A stretch of 64,000 bases of DNA, taken from positions 22,937,501 through 23,001,500 of the forward strand of contig NC_090698.1 in assembly GCF_040954835.1 (NCBI RefSeq), in the 5' to 3' direction. The translations under genes were made by a program, and so were the position numbers. Source of the stretch: Lepisosteus oculatus. Its lineage: Eukaryota; Chordata; Actinopteri; Semionotiformes; Lepisosteidae. The notes beneath the pieces are model-generated. The model was not told the DNA's origin and searched no databases. It saw only the letters and a program-made list of their open reading frames with translations. Below are positions 49,582 to 60,860 of the stretch, one piece after another; position 1 is the first letter of the stretch; every line of letters starts with the position of its first letter.

Positions 49582-52500
49582 GTAAGTTATATGTTGTCAA
49601 TCCTATGGCATGTTCCGAGTCTCGAAATATACATTTTATTAAGCACTATAGAAATTTATGGCTGACTGTCTTGCACTGACTCGTAGTAACTGGCATTAGG
49701 TTTAGTCATGAACTACGAAACAAGTTAGCTTATGTCCTTTGCAAGAAAAAACGTCCTTGGAACTTTCAGTTACGTATTATTTATTTAATTAAAATTCGAG
49801 TTACATTGCATAAGAGTTTACTATAATAAAGTTTAATGATCTAAGCTACAGGTGTAAATTGCAGTAAATACAACATTGTTGAGACATTGATATGTGTACG
49901 TCATGTGGTGAAATAGGTGTTTCCATATGTTCATGTGTATTCAATAGTAACAATAGTCTTCAGATGAAACCAGATGAAAGCAAATTTTGTAATCTAACAA
50001 CAGCCACTTCTGGTTAACTTGTAAAACCGGATTACACCGAGGAATGTCTCTTACCAATAATGGCAGGACAGTGATTCAGTTTCATAATGTACACTGCAAG
50101 ACGTGCCAGCTGCTGTTCGTCCGAAATCACTGAATTCCAATCAACATGTCCATGTTATATACAGTATGTCAAATATCTAAACGTGTTTCTTACGAATTTT
50201 AATAGCAACGTCACATATTAGTAAGTAATACAGGAAAAGTACTTTCTACAAAACTAAGACACTAGATGACTTAAGAACACATTCTCTTTCTACATGAGTA
50301 AAGTTGTTTGATTTCTTACTGTATGATATGAAACACTTACAAATATACTGTACTCTCTTATTAAACAAATTTCACTGTTTTGATTAGCTAGCTACCCATT
50401 TAGTTGTCCAAAAGACGCAAAATCCAGTCAATTTCAAGGAAAGGCTGTGCATCATAACCTTTTCTGTATTAGCCCATCCCTGTTTTATAGTGTGTCAAAA
50501 GATTCTCTTTGTCCCAGGCCTTTAGCTTGGGGTTTTATTGACCTCTCAAAATATTTATTTTTCCGCTTCCACAGTCCTGGGTGTACTTGTGTACTTTCAC
50601 ATTGTAACAACAGATCTTGCTGTCCTGCTAGGAATGCCAAATATTCCTGCCAAGTTTAATTTTGGCATCTGCATAACTTATAATTAAGTTATTACATTTA
50701 TTATTTATTTCTTATTATATAACTTAGAATTAAGAAGAGTGTGCTAGTTTCAGAGGCAGCCATGCTTCCCAATTCAGGCTGTGCTTCACAATAGAGGTGG
50801 TGTGATTTGCAACCTCTACAGTTCCTCTTTTTTCCATAATGTTATCTGTCTGGGTTTGTCTTGGCCTCTAGGTTAATCTTTTTACTTACATGCGAATTCT
50901 AAAGCATGGTGGAGGCTATTCATTTCATGGCTAGAGGCTTGGCCATCTCTTGTCTTTATTGATTACAGTATGTTAGTAATGATGGCTGCAGGAGAATTAA
51001 TTCTGAAGTTTACAGAAATATTTTGTCTGCTACCTGTATGTACTGTAATAGATATTGGGCCTTTAACACAAAGCAAGACAATGATCAAAACATAGTTAAT
51101 CTAAGCAAGGAATTCATCTGGAAAAAAAATAAATAATCTTAGACTGGCCGAGCCAATTGCCAGATTTAAATCCAATTGAGCATGCATTTTACCTGCTAAC
51201 AAAGGTAAAGTCAGAATCTCCCCCCTCAACGAGAACTCAAAAGTGATTTCAGCTAATTCCATAATACTGTAGGTTTGTTGGGCAAAATAGGTCCCAGGTT
51301 TCATGTACTTATTGCTTCAAAGAGATGCACAACCAAACCAACTCTGAAATATACTTAGTGAGTTTTTCCCAATACTTATGGTAACTTGAGATAACTGGCT
51401 TGAATACAATCCGTGCTTTTGATTTAATGTGGTAAAATGCAAACACAATTACCCCTAATAAAATGTATTTTATATTGTACTCATCATTAATGTTAATCTT
51501 ACTGTATGATCTAAAACAGAAATTGCTTGAATGAAGAGCAGAAATAACAATGTTTGCTGTCGCTACACTTCTAGAGGGCACTGTAGGTTACTTTACAAAT
51601 ATCTTTTGTCCTGAGACTCTTATCTACACCTCTGACTTGTATATACACTTATATGGTTAGTGCTAAAAGGTTTCCAGCTCCTTGGCAGTGACAGCTGTGA
51701 GAGTAATATTGCCATTTTAAATTGCACATTCTTTGAAGCTCCATTATTATTTTTAATGATCATTTGATAACATAGCATCACAGTATTTACGTAAATATCA
51801 AAAGACATGACCAGGTTATCATTTTTAAACTCATTTAATATTAACATATTCATTACTGTATGTTTGCTCTCATTGTACAGTATGCTCACACAACAAATGG
51901 GCTGTTACAGTAGATTATTTGTTCAGGTTTTGTAAAAATTGAAGTTGATTTTCAGTGAATAAGTGGATTTTTCTTTATTGTAAAATGTAACTCACATCTA
52001 AAAGCATGTGAGTTTGAATTGTATTACATTGTATAGTTGTTCAGCTCTTTTGCAAATTTTGTGCAGGATGCTGGATATTTGTAATATTTAACATTCAGAC
52101 CTACAAAATAATTGCATCTGTATTTTAGAGAGCTTCACTTTTATCAAATGTAATGCAGATAATAGAAGCTGAATATAATAGTTATGCTAATATTAAAATA
52201 AAGCAACAAGCTGGAAATTTATTTTATTGTGAAATTTATGTAAAAAAAAAATCAAATTTATGTTTTGAACACTAAAAAAAAACGTTTTTAATGACACCAC
52301 ATTTTTAGCATTATAAACACATTTAATTACAACTCTTCCCATTTTGTCTTTTCTTGCATTTAAGGTTACATCATAACCATTGTTTTACAGTAATAAGACT
52401 GTCGAGTGAGCATGCTATTGGAGAATAACAGTTTTTTTTCAATGATTGAAGGCAGGCAGTATGGATAGTCATGCCTTGCACTAAAACATCTCAAGATATC

Positions 52501-55500
52501 TGTCACATGAATTTAGTGAATCTGACTTGAACACATTACTCACAAACTATAAAAATATCCAGTAACAATAAATTGCAATTATACTGTAGTTAAATTCTGA
52601 ATATATTTGTTAGCCACTCTGGAATTACTGCAATATTACAGCATGCTGTACTGTATATAATTTACTTTTTGAAGGTGAGGTGGTCATTCTGATCCAGTCA
52701 TGACATCATGGAGTAATACATGCAACGCACACAATTAAAAAATAAATGTGGACAAAAGTGAGTCTTTTGGAAAATGGTGTACAGATAATGAGCTAGTTAC
52801 TGTACTGTATATACTGTACATGTTTGTGTGCCTGATGGTGTTTTTTTATTTTGTTTTTGTTTCTCTTGAGTTAAGTTACATTTTAAAACTCAGTACCTCC
52901 TAACTTAAAGAGGCATTTTCTTTTCATATCTGCATTAATATTGATGTCTCGGTAATGGAAGAAATTGTGGTCCAATGAATATTTTGTTCTTTTTGTTCCC
53001 TATAATTTTCATTTACGTAGGTGAGCTGTGCAGTTGAAATGCTAGAAGAAGCCTAAAAACAGATAACCATGTACAATATATGTGACAAGAATGGAGACGT
53101 TTGTTTTTTGGTAGGAATTGTTGCTTTGCTTTTCATTAAACATTCTCCACCTTTCTGTGCACATATACTATGAACGTATTAACTTATTACAACATGTTCA
53201 ATAAGTTAACATTTGGAAAATGACCAAATATTTTGTAACAGAGCACTGACCTTTTATTTAACAGTATTGACCAAGTTAAATTCATTTTACTAGTCAACAT
53301 TTGTCAACAGGCTAGTAGTAGATGTGGCCAGCACTAGAAATTAAGCATCTGCAACACATGCTTTACACCAGGATGTTGACTTGTGGGATTCTGACTTATT
53401 CCTCTCATAGAGCATAGATACCCCTGTGCCTATTCCCTGCTCTCTGAGCCCTAGATAACACATGTTGTCCCAGCTCATCCCAAAGATGTGCAATGGGGTT
53501 CAAGACTGGCAATAAGGACATCCAAGGTAGAACTATTAAATTGAGGAAAACCTTTGCTACACAACAACATAAGGATGTGCATTGTTCTTCTGGAATGTTG
53601 CCACATCAGGAGCCTGGAAGAGCAGCAGTTGAGGTCTCACTATATAATCAATATAATGTCATACAGTCAGGTTGCCCATCATCACTATAAGTGTAAGAAC
53701 TAGACATTCCTGCTCAAATCATTGCACCTGGTACTACTTATTGATTGGTGTGTTGTACAATTTGCATAATGTTCTTCAAATCCACAGTACATCACATTTG
53801 CTGTCCAAGTCCAATATTGTGGTGCAGTATACAGAAAACCTTTGTTCATCATTAAAGAGGACTTTGCTCAACTATTGTACTAGACCTACTGATGGCACAA
53901 AGGTGTATTATCGTGTTAAGCAGGGCATATTGGTTTATTATTTATTTTTTTATATGAATTAAAATTTAAGTTAATCACCTGTACCCAATCGGTAGTGCAT
54001 CATCAATGAAAAAAAGATGCCAAAGGAATCTAATTAATATAAAAAATCTGTATGCCTATTTTTCTATTACAGTACTTGCATAAATAAAGTGAGAAGTTTT
54101 TTGTTTTGCTACTCAGTATACTTTTTTTTATACAATAAGATCACTTATTTTATACAATTTCTTGCATTAGGATTTTGTCTTTTCACATACCCCAGCTTGC
54201 TCTCCATGAGACACAGACACAGAAGCTTGGGGTCAGAGCACAGGGTCAGCCATTGTACAGCACCCCTGGAGCAATTGGGGTTAAGGGCCATGCTCAGGAG
54301 CCCAACAGAGTAGGACTCATCTGCCAGCCGTGGGATTTGAACCGGCAACCTTCTAGCCACAGGCACAGAGCCACCACTCTGCCCTGTATTGTGTATTATA
54401 TTGTATTATTCTTTTTATCTGTTTCACAATCATAAACAGGGAAACTAAGATGAAATACTGAAACTAACTAAATGAAAAATATATTTCAATATGTTCCATT
54501 ATATTTCATTATACTCATTACATTTAGTATGAGGTTAAACATGCATAGATGATGCATAAGTATTATCAGGAGTCCAGCTGCAAGTTAATTTGGACAAAAT
54601 AAGAAATTCTCGTCTGGTTCCTCACATGAGTTATATTTTACGCTCAAAATTGCTTCCTCAATATGTAAATCTTTTTATATGCTTGGATTTTTTCTACTTT
54701 ATCAGTCCTTCACTGTATTTAGAATTTAACACAACTTCATTTTAGAAATTGTCAGATGTGAATTTTCTGGACGAAAACAGTTTATCAGTGTACGTTTAAA
54801 AAGAAAACTATTCACAGAATGATTGCTGCATCAAATTCACAATAATTGTCTCGATGCTTAGTCAGAAATTACATTTCATGTTTCTATATAAAAAGGCGAA
54901 AAAATCCATTTTGATATGTTAGAAAACAGCCAATTATGTCAGCATTGAAAAATGTGTTAGCATTCAAAACATAGTTTCATATAGTCTAAAGTTTATGTGT
55001 ATATACTCTATAATATACAGTACAGTATGATGTTTCTGGCAACGTTAGATTGCAGAAAAGCTTGATGTGTTCTTACTGTAACTAGGTATCAAGAGTACTG
55101 CTTTGGGGAATTTTCTGATGTCACATTCTGTACTGAAACTCAAGACCAATGAAAAAAAAGGCACATTTAATCTAAAACATGCATGGAATATAAAGACAGA
55201 TTATGTTAAAACTAAAGCATTTGGTAGAAGCATATGTCAATCAGAGTTGTATTGGAAACTTGAAAGTATTAGAGTACTATATATAGTACAGAAGATTAAT
55301 CCAATATATTATTTCTGACATACATCAGATTTCCACAGAAAGGTGGTGGTATTTGTAAAAATTCAAACCAAACAATAGAAGGGGTCTTATTTTACTAGCA
55401 TTTCGAATCTTGATGACATGCCCTCTCATCCCCTCTATTTTTCATTGCCATTCTGAAGTGTAATCCCCTGTATCTTGATTGTACTTCACAACTGCTATAA

Positions 55501-58500
55501 GCATCTTTATTTGTAATCCCCTTTCTCACTTCTTGATCTTACAGATTGTCTTCACAGGAAAGACTAAGAAAGAAAAAGAGAGATACTTGGATCAGGATAG
55601 CTGCAGCGGTAGTGCTTCTGACTGTGGCTGTAGGGTTTGTCTTTTATGAGTTGTATGGATGCCTGGAGCCAGATAGCGACTCCCATAATCACACAGCACC
55701 TGCGGTGGATCATTGGAACAGTGAGAAAAAGGAAGGTCATGACCATTATCATGATGAAGGAGACCATCACCATGAAGACGAAGAAAGCCCAGAGCACCAC
55801 AGCCACTCAAGAGAGGGGACAGATGACTCCGGAGAATATGAACACGACCACCATCACTCTTCTATGTATCATCATGGTGTACTGATTACTGACTCAGGTG
55901 GGTAATGTCAACACATTCTAGGATTCATTCCTTCAAATCCTTACTGTGCTTTTTGAATTATACTATTTTTTCCCACATTTGTCTGTGCAGTAGAATGTAA
56001 TGCAAGGTTTTTGTTTGTGGTTATTTGGTTGCTTGCTTGCACCATCTTTTAAGCATGTTGAAAAAAACTAGAGATTCTTTCCCTTGCATGAGAACTGCAA
56101 ATATTCATTTATTTAAAAAAGTTAGCACAAAAATAAACTATTCTTCTATTCTTATTTTCAACTGTGTTAAAAATGTATCTCAGTCGTATCTATTTGAAAT
56201 GGCACAATACATTAGTATTGAGTTGAATATATACTGTAGGTGTTTTAATTCATACAGTATTATTTTTCTGGTGCAATAAAGTTTATTTTAAAACTAGTCT
56301 TTCACCACAATTAATTTTTTAACTATCCATAATGATCTCCTGAAAATTGTCACTCTTTCGTTTTAGCTGTCTGTTCAGAGGTTGGCAGGGGTATTCTTGT
56401 TGATGGAGGTAATGTTGTGGATGCTGGAATAGCTTCTCTGCTTTGCCTTGGAGTAGTTCATCCACACACAGCTGGAGTAGGTGAGAAACTTCTCTGTTGG
56501 CTCCTGTATTACTCTTTTGAAAATACCTATCTGAAGTTCACTACTACTAAAATTAACAAAGAGCTTGGTGTTGACATTCTGCTTCCAATTATGAATTCCT
56601 GTTTTTTTTCTGGAGGGAGAAACATCTGCCCTTGTTTATTATGAGACAAGAAAACATTTGAATGTCTCATTTCTTTAATTGTGTAGCATAACCTTGATGA
56701 ATAAAGCTAATTGGTACTATTAAATCAACCAATTTGAATTCATTTACAAAATAAAAACATCTCAACAGCTTTGTACTTACTGATCCTTTAAAATGTCCTA
56801 CACATTGTAGTCAATTGAGTTGTGTACAATATGTGTCCAGCCCTTAGGAAAACTGTATTTATTGAAGCATTTGGCACAACACAGGGCTACTCAGCTTGTG
56901 GTCCTTCTAATCTGTATCTCTGCAGTGTTTGGTTACAGTCAGTTTTTTATTACTATATTGATGCTCTTAATTCTCAATTAAATAGTTAAGAATGTGATTG
57001 CAGCTAAATCTATAGTATAAAAATTTAAATGTACTAATGTTACCGCTTAAATATAAATAATCATTAAATTTCAAAATATATGAAATACATTTATAATATG
57101 TAATATATTATATTATAACATAAATCATGTGTTATTTAAAAAAAATTAAAGCTGATTCCTTGGTTTTGTACAGTATATCAGTTTCATTGAGGATACTTCT
57201 GTTTTTTTAATTGTAAACACCTTGTTTATTTTAAGCCTGAACAAAACAGAACACTGGAAAACACAATGATGATTTATTGGCCCCAAGAGAACACTGGTAT
57301 CATTCTATTACAAACAATTTAATCTCTTAAGTGATGAACTGCTGTTGCTGGGGTTAAAGTTACAGCTTCTATAGACTTTCTTTTCAAAACTTATTCAACC
57401 TGTTTTAATGCAAAAGTAATGCAAGCACAAGCCTATTATAAAATAAGCATACTGTAGCTTACTTAACTTTAGAAAAAGACTAAGGTGATAATCATGTGTG
57501 GTATTAATAAAGAGTACAGAGTACGGTATAGAGTTCACATTCATAATCTCAAAGGGATAGTAAAATGAATTGTAATGCAAAACAATTACTGAATGTTTCT
57601 CTTAATATTACGATTATTTTAGAACATATGTGCTATTCAGTTAGAATAATCAATTTACAGACCTTTAAAAATTATGCTAACGTTATGTTTACTTCACAGC
57701 TGTCAAGATCAGATTTTGATTTTTCTGGGATTATTCATCAGTCATTTCAAAATCAATCATTTTTAGTAGCTTGATCATGAACTGTGTAGTTTAACTAGCT
57801 TTCTCTAGGGCCAGGAGTCCAAATCGTGCAGAAAATGAGTTAATGGGAAGTTACATTAGGCAGATCATATTATGTTAAAGTAAGGGCGTGCATTGAACAA
57901 CCCAAGAAATTAAGTGTCACGGATATCGGAAAGAACGAACCGTGGAATGACAGGAGAGTGAAAAGATCCTATGTGTAGCGGTGACACGGGGGATAGCCCG
58001 GGCTCAGCTGTTCAGGAAATGCCTTATAGAAACCTATGCCCTCAGGTAGCAGACGCGGGGCGACCTGGTGCTAGGCGGGTCTCAGGACATCCGAATGTCA
58101 ATGCTGAGCCAAGGCAGACTGAAAAACCCGGAAATATATAGCCCCAGAGAGAGAGAAACACCGGAAGGACAGCAGAGAACCGGAAATGAGAGACAGGACA
58201 GAGAAGGAGCGCCCTCTGGCTGCAGAGGGCGTGACATTAAGCAAATGCAAATATTTAAATAAGAAATAAAAGTGTTTGAGGTTTGTGATTATATGCATGC
58301 TATTTGTAAATTATTGGTCACCTTTGAAGAAAATACAAAACTGAAACTGATTGGTGTGTAAATCTGATGGTCTCAAACATTTATTTGTTTCATGTTGGTC
58401 TATTAATTTCCAGATTTCTGGAGTGTAGTACCTTTTTATTGGGTTAAACACAATATCCAAACTGAAAACTGTGGAAAACCCCAAGCTGAGCTACTTTTAG

Positions 58501-59849
58501 AATAGACAAGGTGCTGTATATGAAAGATGTTTGAAACTGTATACAGTATTAACATTGCAGAAACTTTAAATATCTAAATATATGTTTTTTTTCTTCAAGG
58601 TGGTGTGTTTTCAGCCATACTTTTCAATGCAACCTCTGGAACATCAAAAGCAATACATTCAGTTTGTCCTGAAACATCTTCAAGCGCTTACAATATACCA
58701 ACTGTTCTACAAGGCCTTAAACTGCTCCATGAAAACTTTGGCCATTTAAGCTGGGCAAAACTATTTGACAGTGCAATAAGACTTGCAAAGAATGGATTTT
58801 CCATTGACGAAACACTTGCAAGTGCATTAAAATCTGACACGGAAAAAATTAAATCCGATTTATGTGACCTTTTCTGTCATAAGAACGGTAGCATAAAAGG
58901 TCAAGGTTCTAAAGTCACTAACCAGAAGTTATCTGAGCTGTTGCAAACTGTCAGTGTTTTAATGGAAAATAACTCGCATTTCTCAGAAATGCTTGGCATG
59001 AAATTGGCTGAAGATCTTCCCCAGACAGAGAAGCAAGATTTTGTCAAAAATGTTCAGAGGTGTAAAGGAGAAATCAATGACCCTCTTACTGTGAAAAAAG
59101 ACAAATATACCGTCTTCACTGCTGCTTCACCAGTTTTTGGAGGGATAATATCTGATATATTAAAAAGAGCTGGTGAGCACAACCTGTCTCTTCAGAGCAT
59201 TGCAGATCTTAACAGCAGAGCTTCTTCATACATCAATCTCTTAAACACTACCAAGCTAATTTATAGTAATAGCCTGGCCATGGAACACCAAAGCCCTGGA
59301 GATCTATTTGCATTAAATACAGTGGGGAGTCATATTGGGGTACTCGATAGCAGTGGTAATGTTTTAATAATCTCTGCCTCACTCAACAGCTCATTTGGAC
59401 TGAAGCAGTTCTTACCTTCCACAGGAGTTATTCTCAATGATTTCACTATACATTCTGCAGCTAACATGCTTTCCTGGAATTGTCTTTCAGTCCTGAAGTT
59501 CCAAGATGATGATGAGATCATAGGGATAGGAGTTACTGGAGGAAAGTCTGTGCCTTATTTAGTGGCTCAAATTATTATTAATAAAGTACACTATAAAATG
59601 TCTTTTCAAGAGGCAGTATGTGGTCCATTTTTCCATTTGGAAATGACAAATGCCAAATTATTTTCAACATACATATCTGGAATATCAAACACCTCGGATA
59701 TTTTTAAATTATTAATAGACAAAGAGCCACAAATAAAAACAATGGATGAGACAGGTGAGGACTTTATGGCTCTGATATTAGATTCATACGCAGGTCATGT
59801 AGGAGCATTTGGTATTCCTCCAACAAATGCGCATTCTGATGGGTATTAA
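49457..59849 (+). CDS. ggt6: GGT6, glutathione hydrolase 6-like (gamma-glutamyltransferase family), four exons
   Basis: Coding exons 49457-49581, 55545-55897, 56367-56480 and 58600-59849 join in frame to 613 codons, all with GT-AG introns. I place it in GGT6 from the YHHG.L...SG block, the GGNVVDAGIASLLCLGVVHP box and the SSFG...PSTGVIL block. Layout: acidic cytoplasmic tail, membrane anchor about 58-78, a His-rich linker (18 His between 89 and 152), then the GGT-type domain. Family enzymes split and transfer the gamma-glutamyl group of glutathione at the outer cell surface, but GGT6 itself has no activity I know of. By hand alignment the position of the family's nucleophilic Thr is Gly440 (SHIGVLDSSGN follows), so catalysis and self-cleavage are doubtful. 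It is longer than human GGT6 (about 490 residues). Introns carry Tc1, SINE and LTR insertions. Confidence 0.93.
49582..51129 (+). other. GGT6 intron 1, first part, unassigned
   Basis: AT-rich intron DNA after the donor gtaagt. No exon or named repeat. Confidence 0.5.
51130..51310 (+). mobile_element. Tc1/mariner fossil in GGT6 intron 1
   Basis: The plus strand reads LDWPSQLPDLNPIEHAFYLL from 51138, the block with the PDLNPIEH motif (third catalytic residue E) of Tc1-type transposases. It continues only briefly before stops appear. Confidence 0.8.
51311..53219 (+). other. GGT6 intron 1, middle part, unassigned
   Basis: AT-rich DNA with TACTGTA clusters near 52650 and 52800. No exon seen. Confidence 0.45.
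53220..53900 (-). mobile_element. Tc1/mariner fossil in GGT6 intron 1
   Basis: The minus strand has PVLNPIAHLWDELGQHV (from about 53509), the block with the third catalytic position, here changed from E to A. Upstream of it is decayed FQ.NNA.P text near 53580-53600. The C-terminal region matches the family at 0.6 and 4.2 kb. Stops throughout. Confidence 0.75.
53901..54194 (+). other. GGT6 intron 1, AT-rich spacer
   Basis: Nothing recognisable between the Tc1 fossil and the SINE-like repeat. Confidence 0.4.
54195..54390. repeat. Fish SINE-like repeat in GGT6 intron 1
   Basis: 'gtcagagcacagggtcagcc', attgtacagcacccctggag, 'ggggttaagggccatgctca', ggatttgaaccggcaacctt and gagccaccactctgcc form the standard fish repeat of this type. 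ggatttgaacc on this strand is the reverse complement of a B box, so the element's sense may be minus. No family name is given. Confidence 0.65.
54391..55544 (+). other. GGT6 intron 1, last part, unassigned
   Basis: AT-rich intron DNA ending in the acceptor cttgatcttacag. Confidence 0.5.
55545..55897 (+). CDS. ggt6: GGT6 coding exon 2 (membrane anchor and His-rich linker)
   Basis: Follows the acceptor cttgatcttacag. Encodes the basic stop-transfer text RLRKKKRDTW, the anchor IRIAAAVVLLTVAVGFVFYE and the acidic His-rich linker, ending YHHGVLITDS. The donor is gtgggt (55898), after one base of an Ala codon. Confidence 0.92.
55898..56366 (+). other. GGT6 intron 2
   Basis: 469 bases from gtgggt to the acceptor ttcgttttag. 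No feature inside. Confidence 0.7.
56367..56480 (+). CDS. ggt6: GGT6 coding exon 3
   Basis: Acceptor ttcgttttag and donor gtgaga. Encodes VCSEVGRGILVDGGNVVDAG and IASLLCLGVVHPHTAGV, the conserved N-terminal box of GGT proteins. It ends one base into a Gly codon that the next exon completes. Confidence 0.92.
56481..57914 (+). other. GGT6 intron 3, first part, unassigned
   Basis: AT-rich intron DNA with short chance frames and no repeat I can name before the solo LTR. Confidence 0.45.
57915..58236 (-). mobile_element. Solo LTR in GGT6 intron 3, antisense, with 5-bp target duplication
   Basis: 322 bases with perfect inverted termini tgtcacg and cgtgaca, flanked by ttaag on both sides (57910-57914 and 58237-58241). 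It is GC-rich in an AT-rich intron. The minus strand has a TATA box (gctatatattt) about 100 bases in, so its sense is minus. Termini and duplication fit a Ty3/Gypsy-type LTR. The near-perfect ends suggest it is fairly young. Confidence 0.88.
58600..59849 (+). CDS. ggt6: GGT6 coding exon 4 (last)
   Basis: Follows the acceptor tttttttcttcaag. Encodes 415 residues from GGVFSAILFN to the stop TAA at 59847-59849, covering most of the GGT-type domain: the conserved LHENFGHLSWAKLFDSAI, then GSHIGVLDSSGNVLIISASL, PSTGVILNDF and GVTGGKSVPYLV. Confidence 0.95.
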
Positions 59850-59853
59850 TGAA

Positions 59854-59859
59854 AATAAA
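59854..59859 (+). terminator. ggt6: Possible poly(A) signal of GGT6
   Basis: aataaa starts four bases after the stop codon. Used, it would give an extremely short 3' UTR. Later signals could serve instead, such as ttaataaaat at about 62130. Confidence 0.3.
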
Positions 59860-60379
59860 TCAATTCAAGAATGTAAGACAAAATTTTCTGTGTTTAAAAA
59901 ATATTTTATTACCATTTATTGTTAATTGTTTTTAATCCTAATTACTGTATATTAATAGTTCATTAATAGACGCTACATGCAAGTAGGTATACTGTATGTA
60001 TTTTTTTAAGATCCAAGATAATGTTTTGAAATTCTCTTTAAATATCCTTATATCAAGAATTTTCTACAAATGACACAGTGCCCTCAGGTAAAAATAAGCA
60101 TGCATCATCGTGATTAAGGTAGAAAGCTCTTAGAAGACTGCAGGCAAAAAGTCTGACCACAAATTGGTGGACTGCTGTAAAAGAATTCACATGAAGCATT
60201 ATCAATGTACTTTCCACTGTAGTGTTTATTATTAAGAATGTACAGCAGAAATGAAAATTTAACTGTTTGGATATGGGCATAAATGTTATATTTCACATAA
60301 AAAGGAAAAGCTCATGTTCAGAAATTTCTCATACCTATTGTGAAATATGGCCAAAGGTCTATTACGCTATCGGGTTGTT
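59860..60379. other. No recognisable feature
   Basis: AT-rich DNA, probably GGT6 3' UTR or flank. Confidence 0.4.
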
Positions 60380-60860
60380 TTGGATCTGCATGTCCTGGAC
60401 CCCTTGTTAATTTAAGGTACTGGCGGTGGTATCATAAACTCCAACATGTGCGAGGACATTTTGGTCAAACAACTGGTTCCCTCTTCCAAGAAATTCTGAA
60501 AATGAACATTCCAGCCTGAAAACAATATGATGTATACATCCAAACGGACAAAGAAATGATTATCTGCACACAAAGTCGGAGATCTCATCCATCCATAATA
60601 ATCTCCAGATCTCTAACAATGGAACATGTGTGGCCTGAACTCAAGGGGAAGTTCATAAGCAGGAACCAGGGGGTCTGAAAGATGGATGAATGGTCAGAAA
60701 TCCCCTCTCAGAAGAGCCCGAACCCCACATTACACCAGAAGAGGTGTCTATGTACAGTATTCCATGGCAGAGGAGGATTTACAAAACAATCACCACAGGG
60801 GTGTGAATGAATAGGACCCTCATGTTTTCTGGACTTCAATTGTTTTGAACAAATATGACG
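60380..60860 (+). mobile_element. Tc1/mariner transposon fossil
   Basis: Plus-strand text still reads GHFGQTTGSLFQEILKMNIP, then IQTDKEM (where QQDNDPKH would lie), ISRSLTMEHVWPELKGKF (PDLNPIEHLW region) and MDEWSEIPSQK. Stops and frameshifts break it. This family differs from the one at 0.6, 4.2 and 53.5 kb. Confidence 0.7.

Noticed and set aside
49464..49679. 71-codon frame overlapping GGT6 exon 1
   Set aside because: It is a different frame. The ATG at 49457 with the gtaagt donor at 49582 joins exon 2 in phase and matches the GGT6 N-terminal layout.
54145..54435. Frames on both strands in GGT6 intron 1
   Set aside because: They lie in a SINE-like repeat and are not exons.
55564..55885. 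Open frames opposite and beside GGT6 exon 2
   Set aside because: They are shadows of the His-rich coding strand, made by its repetitive codons.
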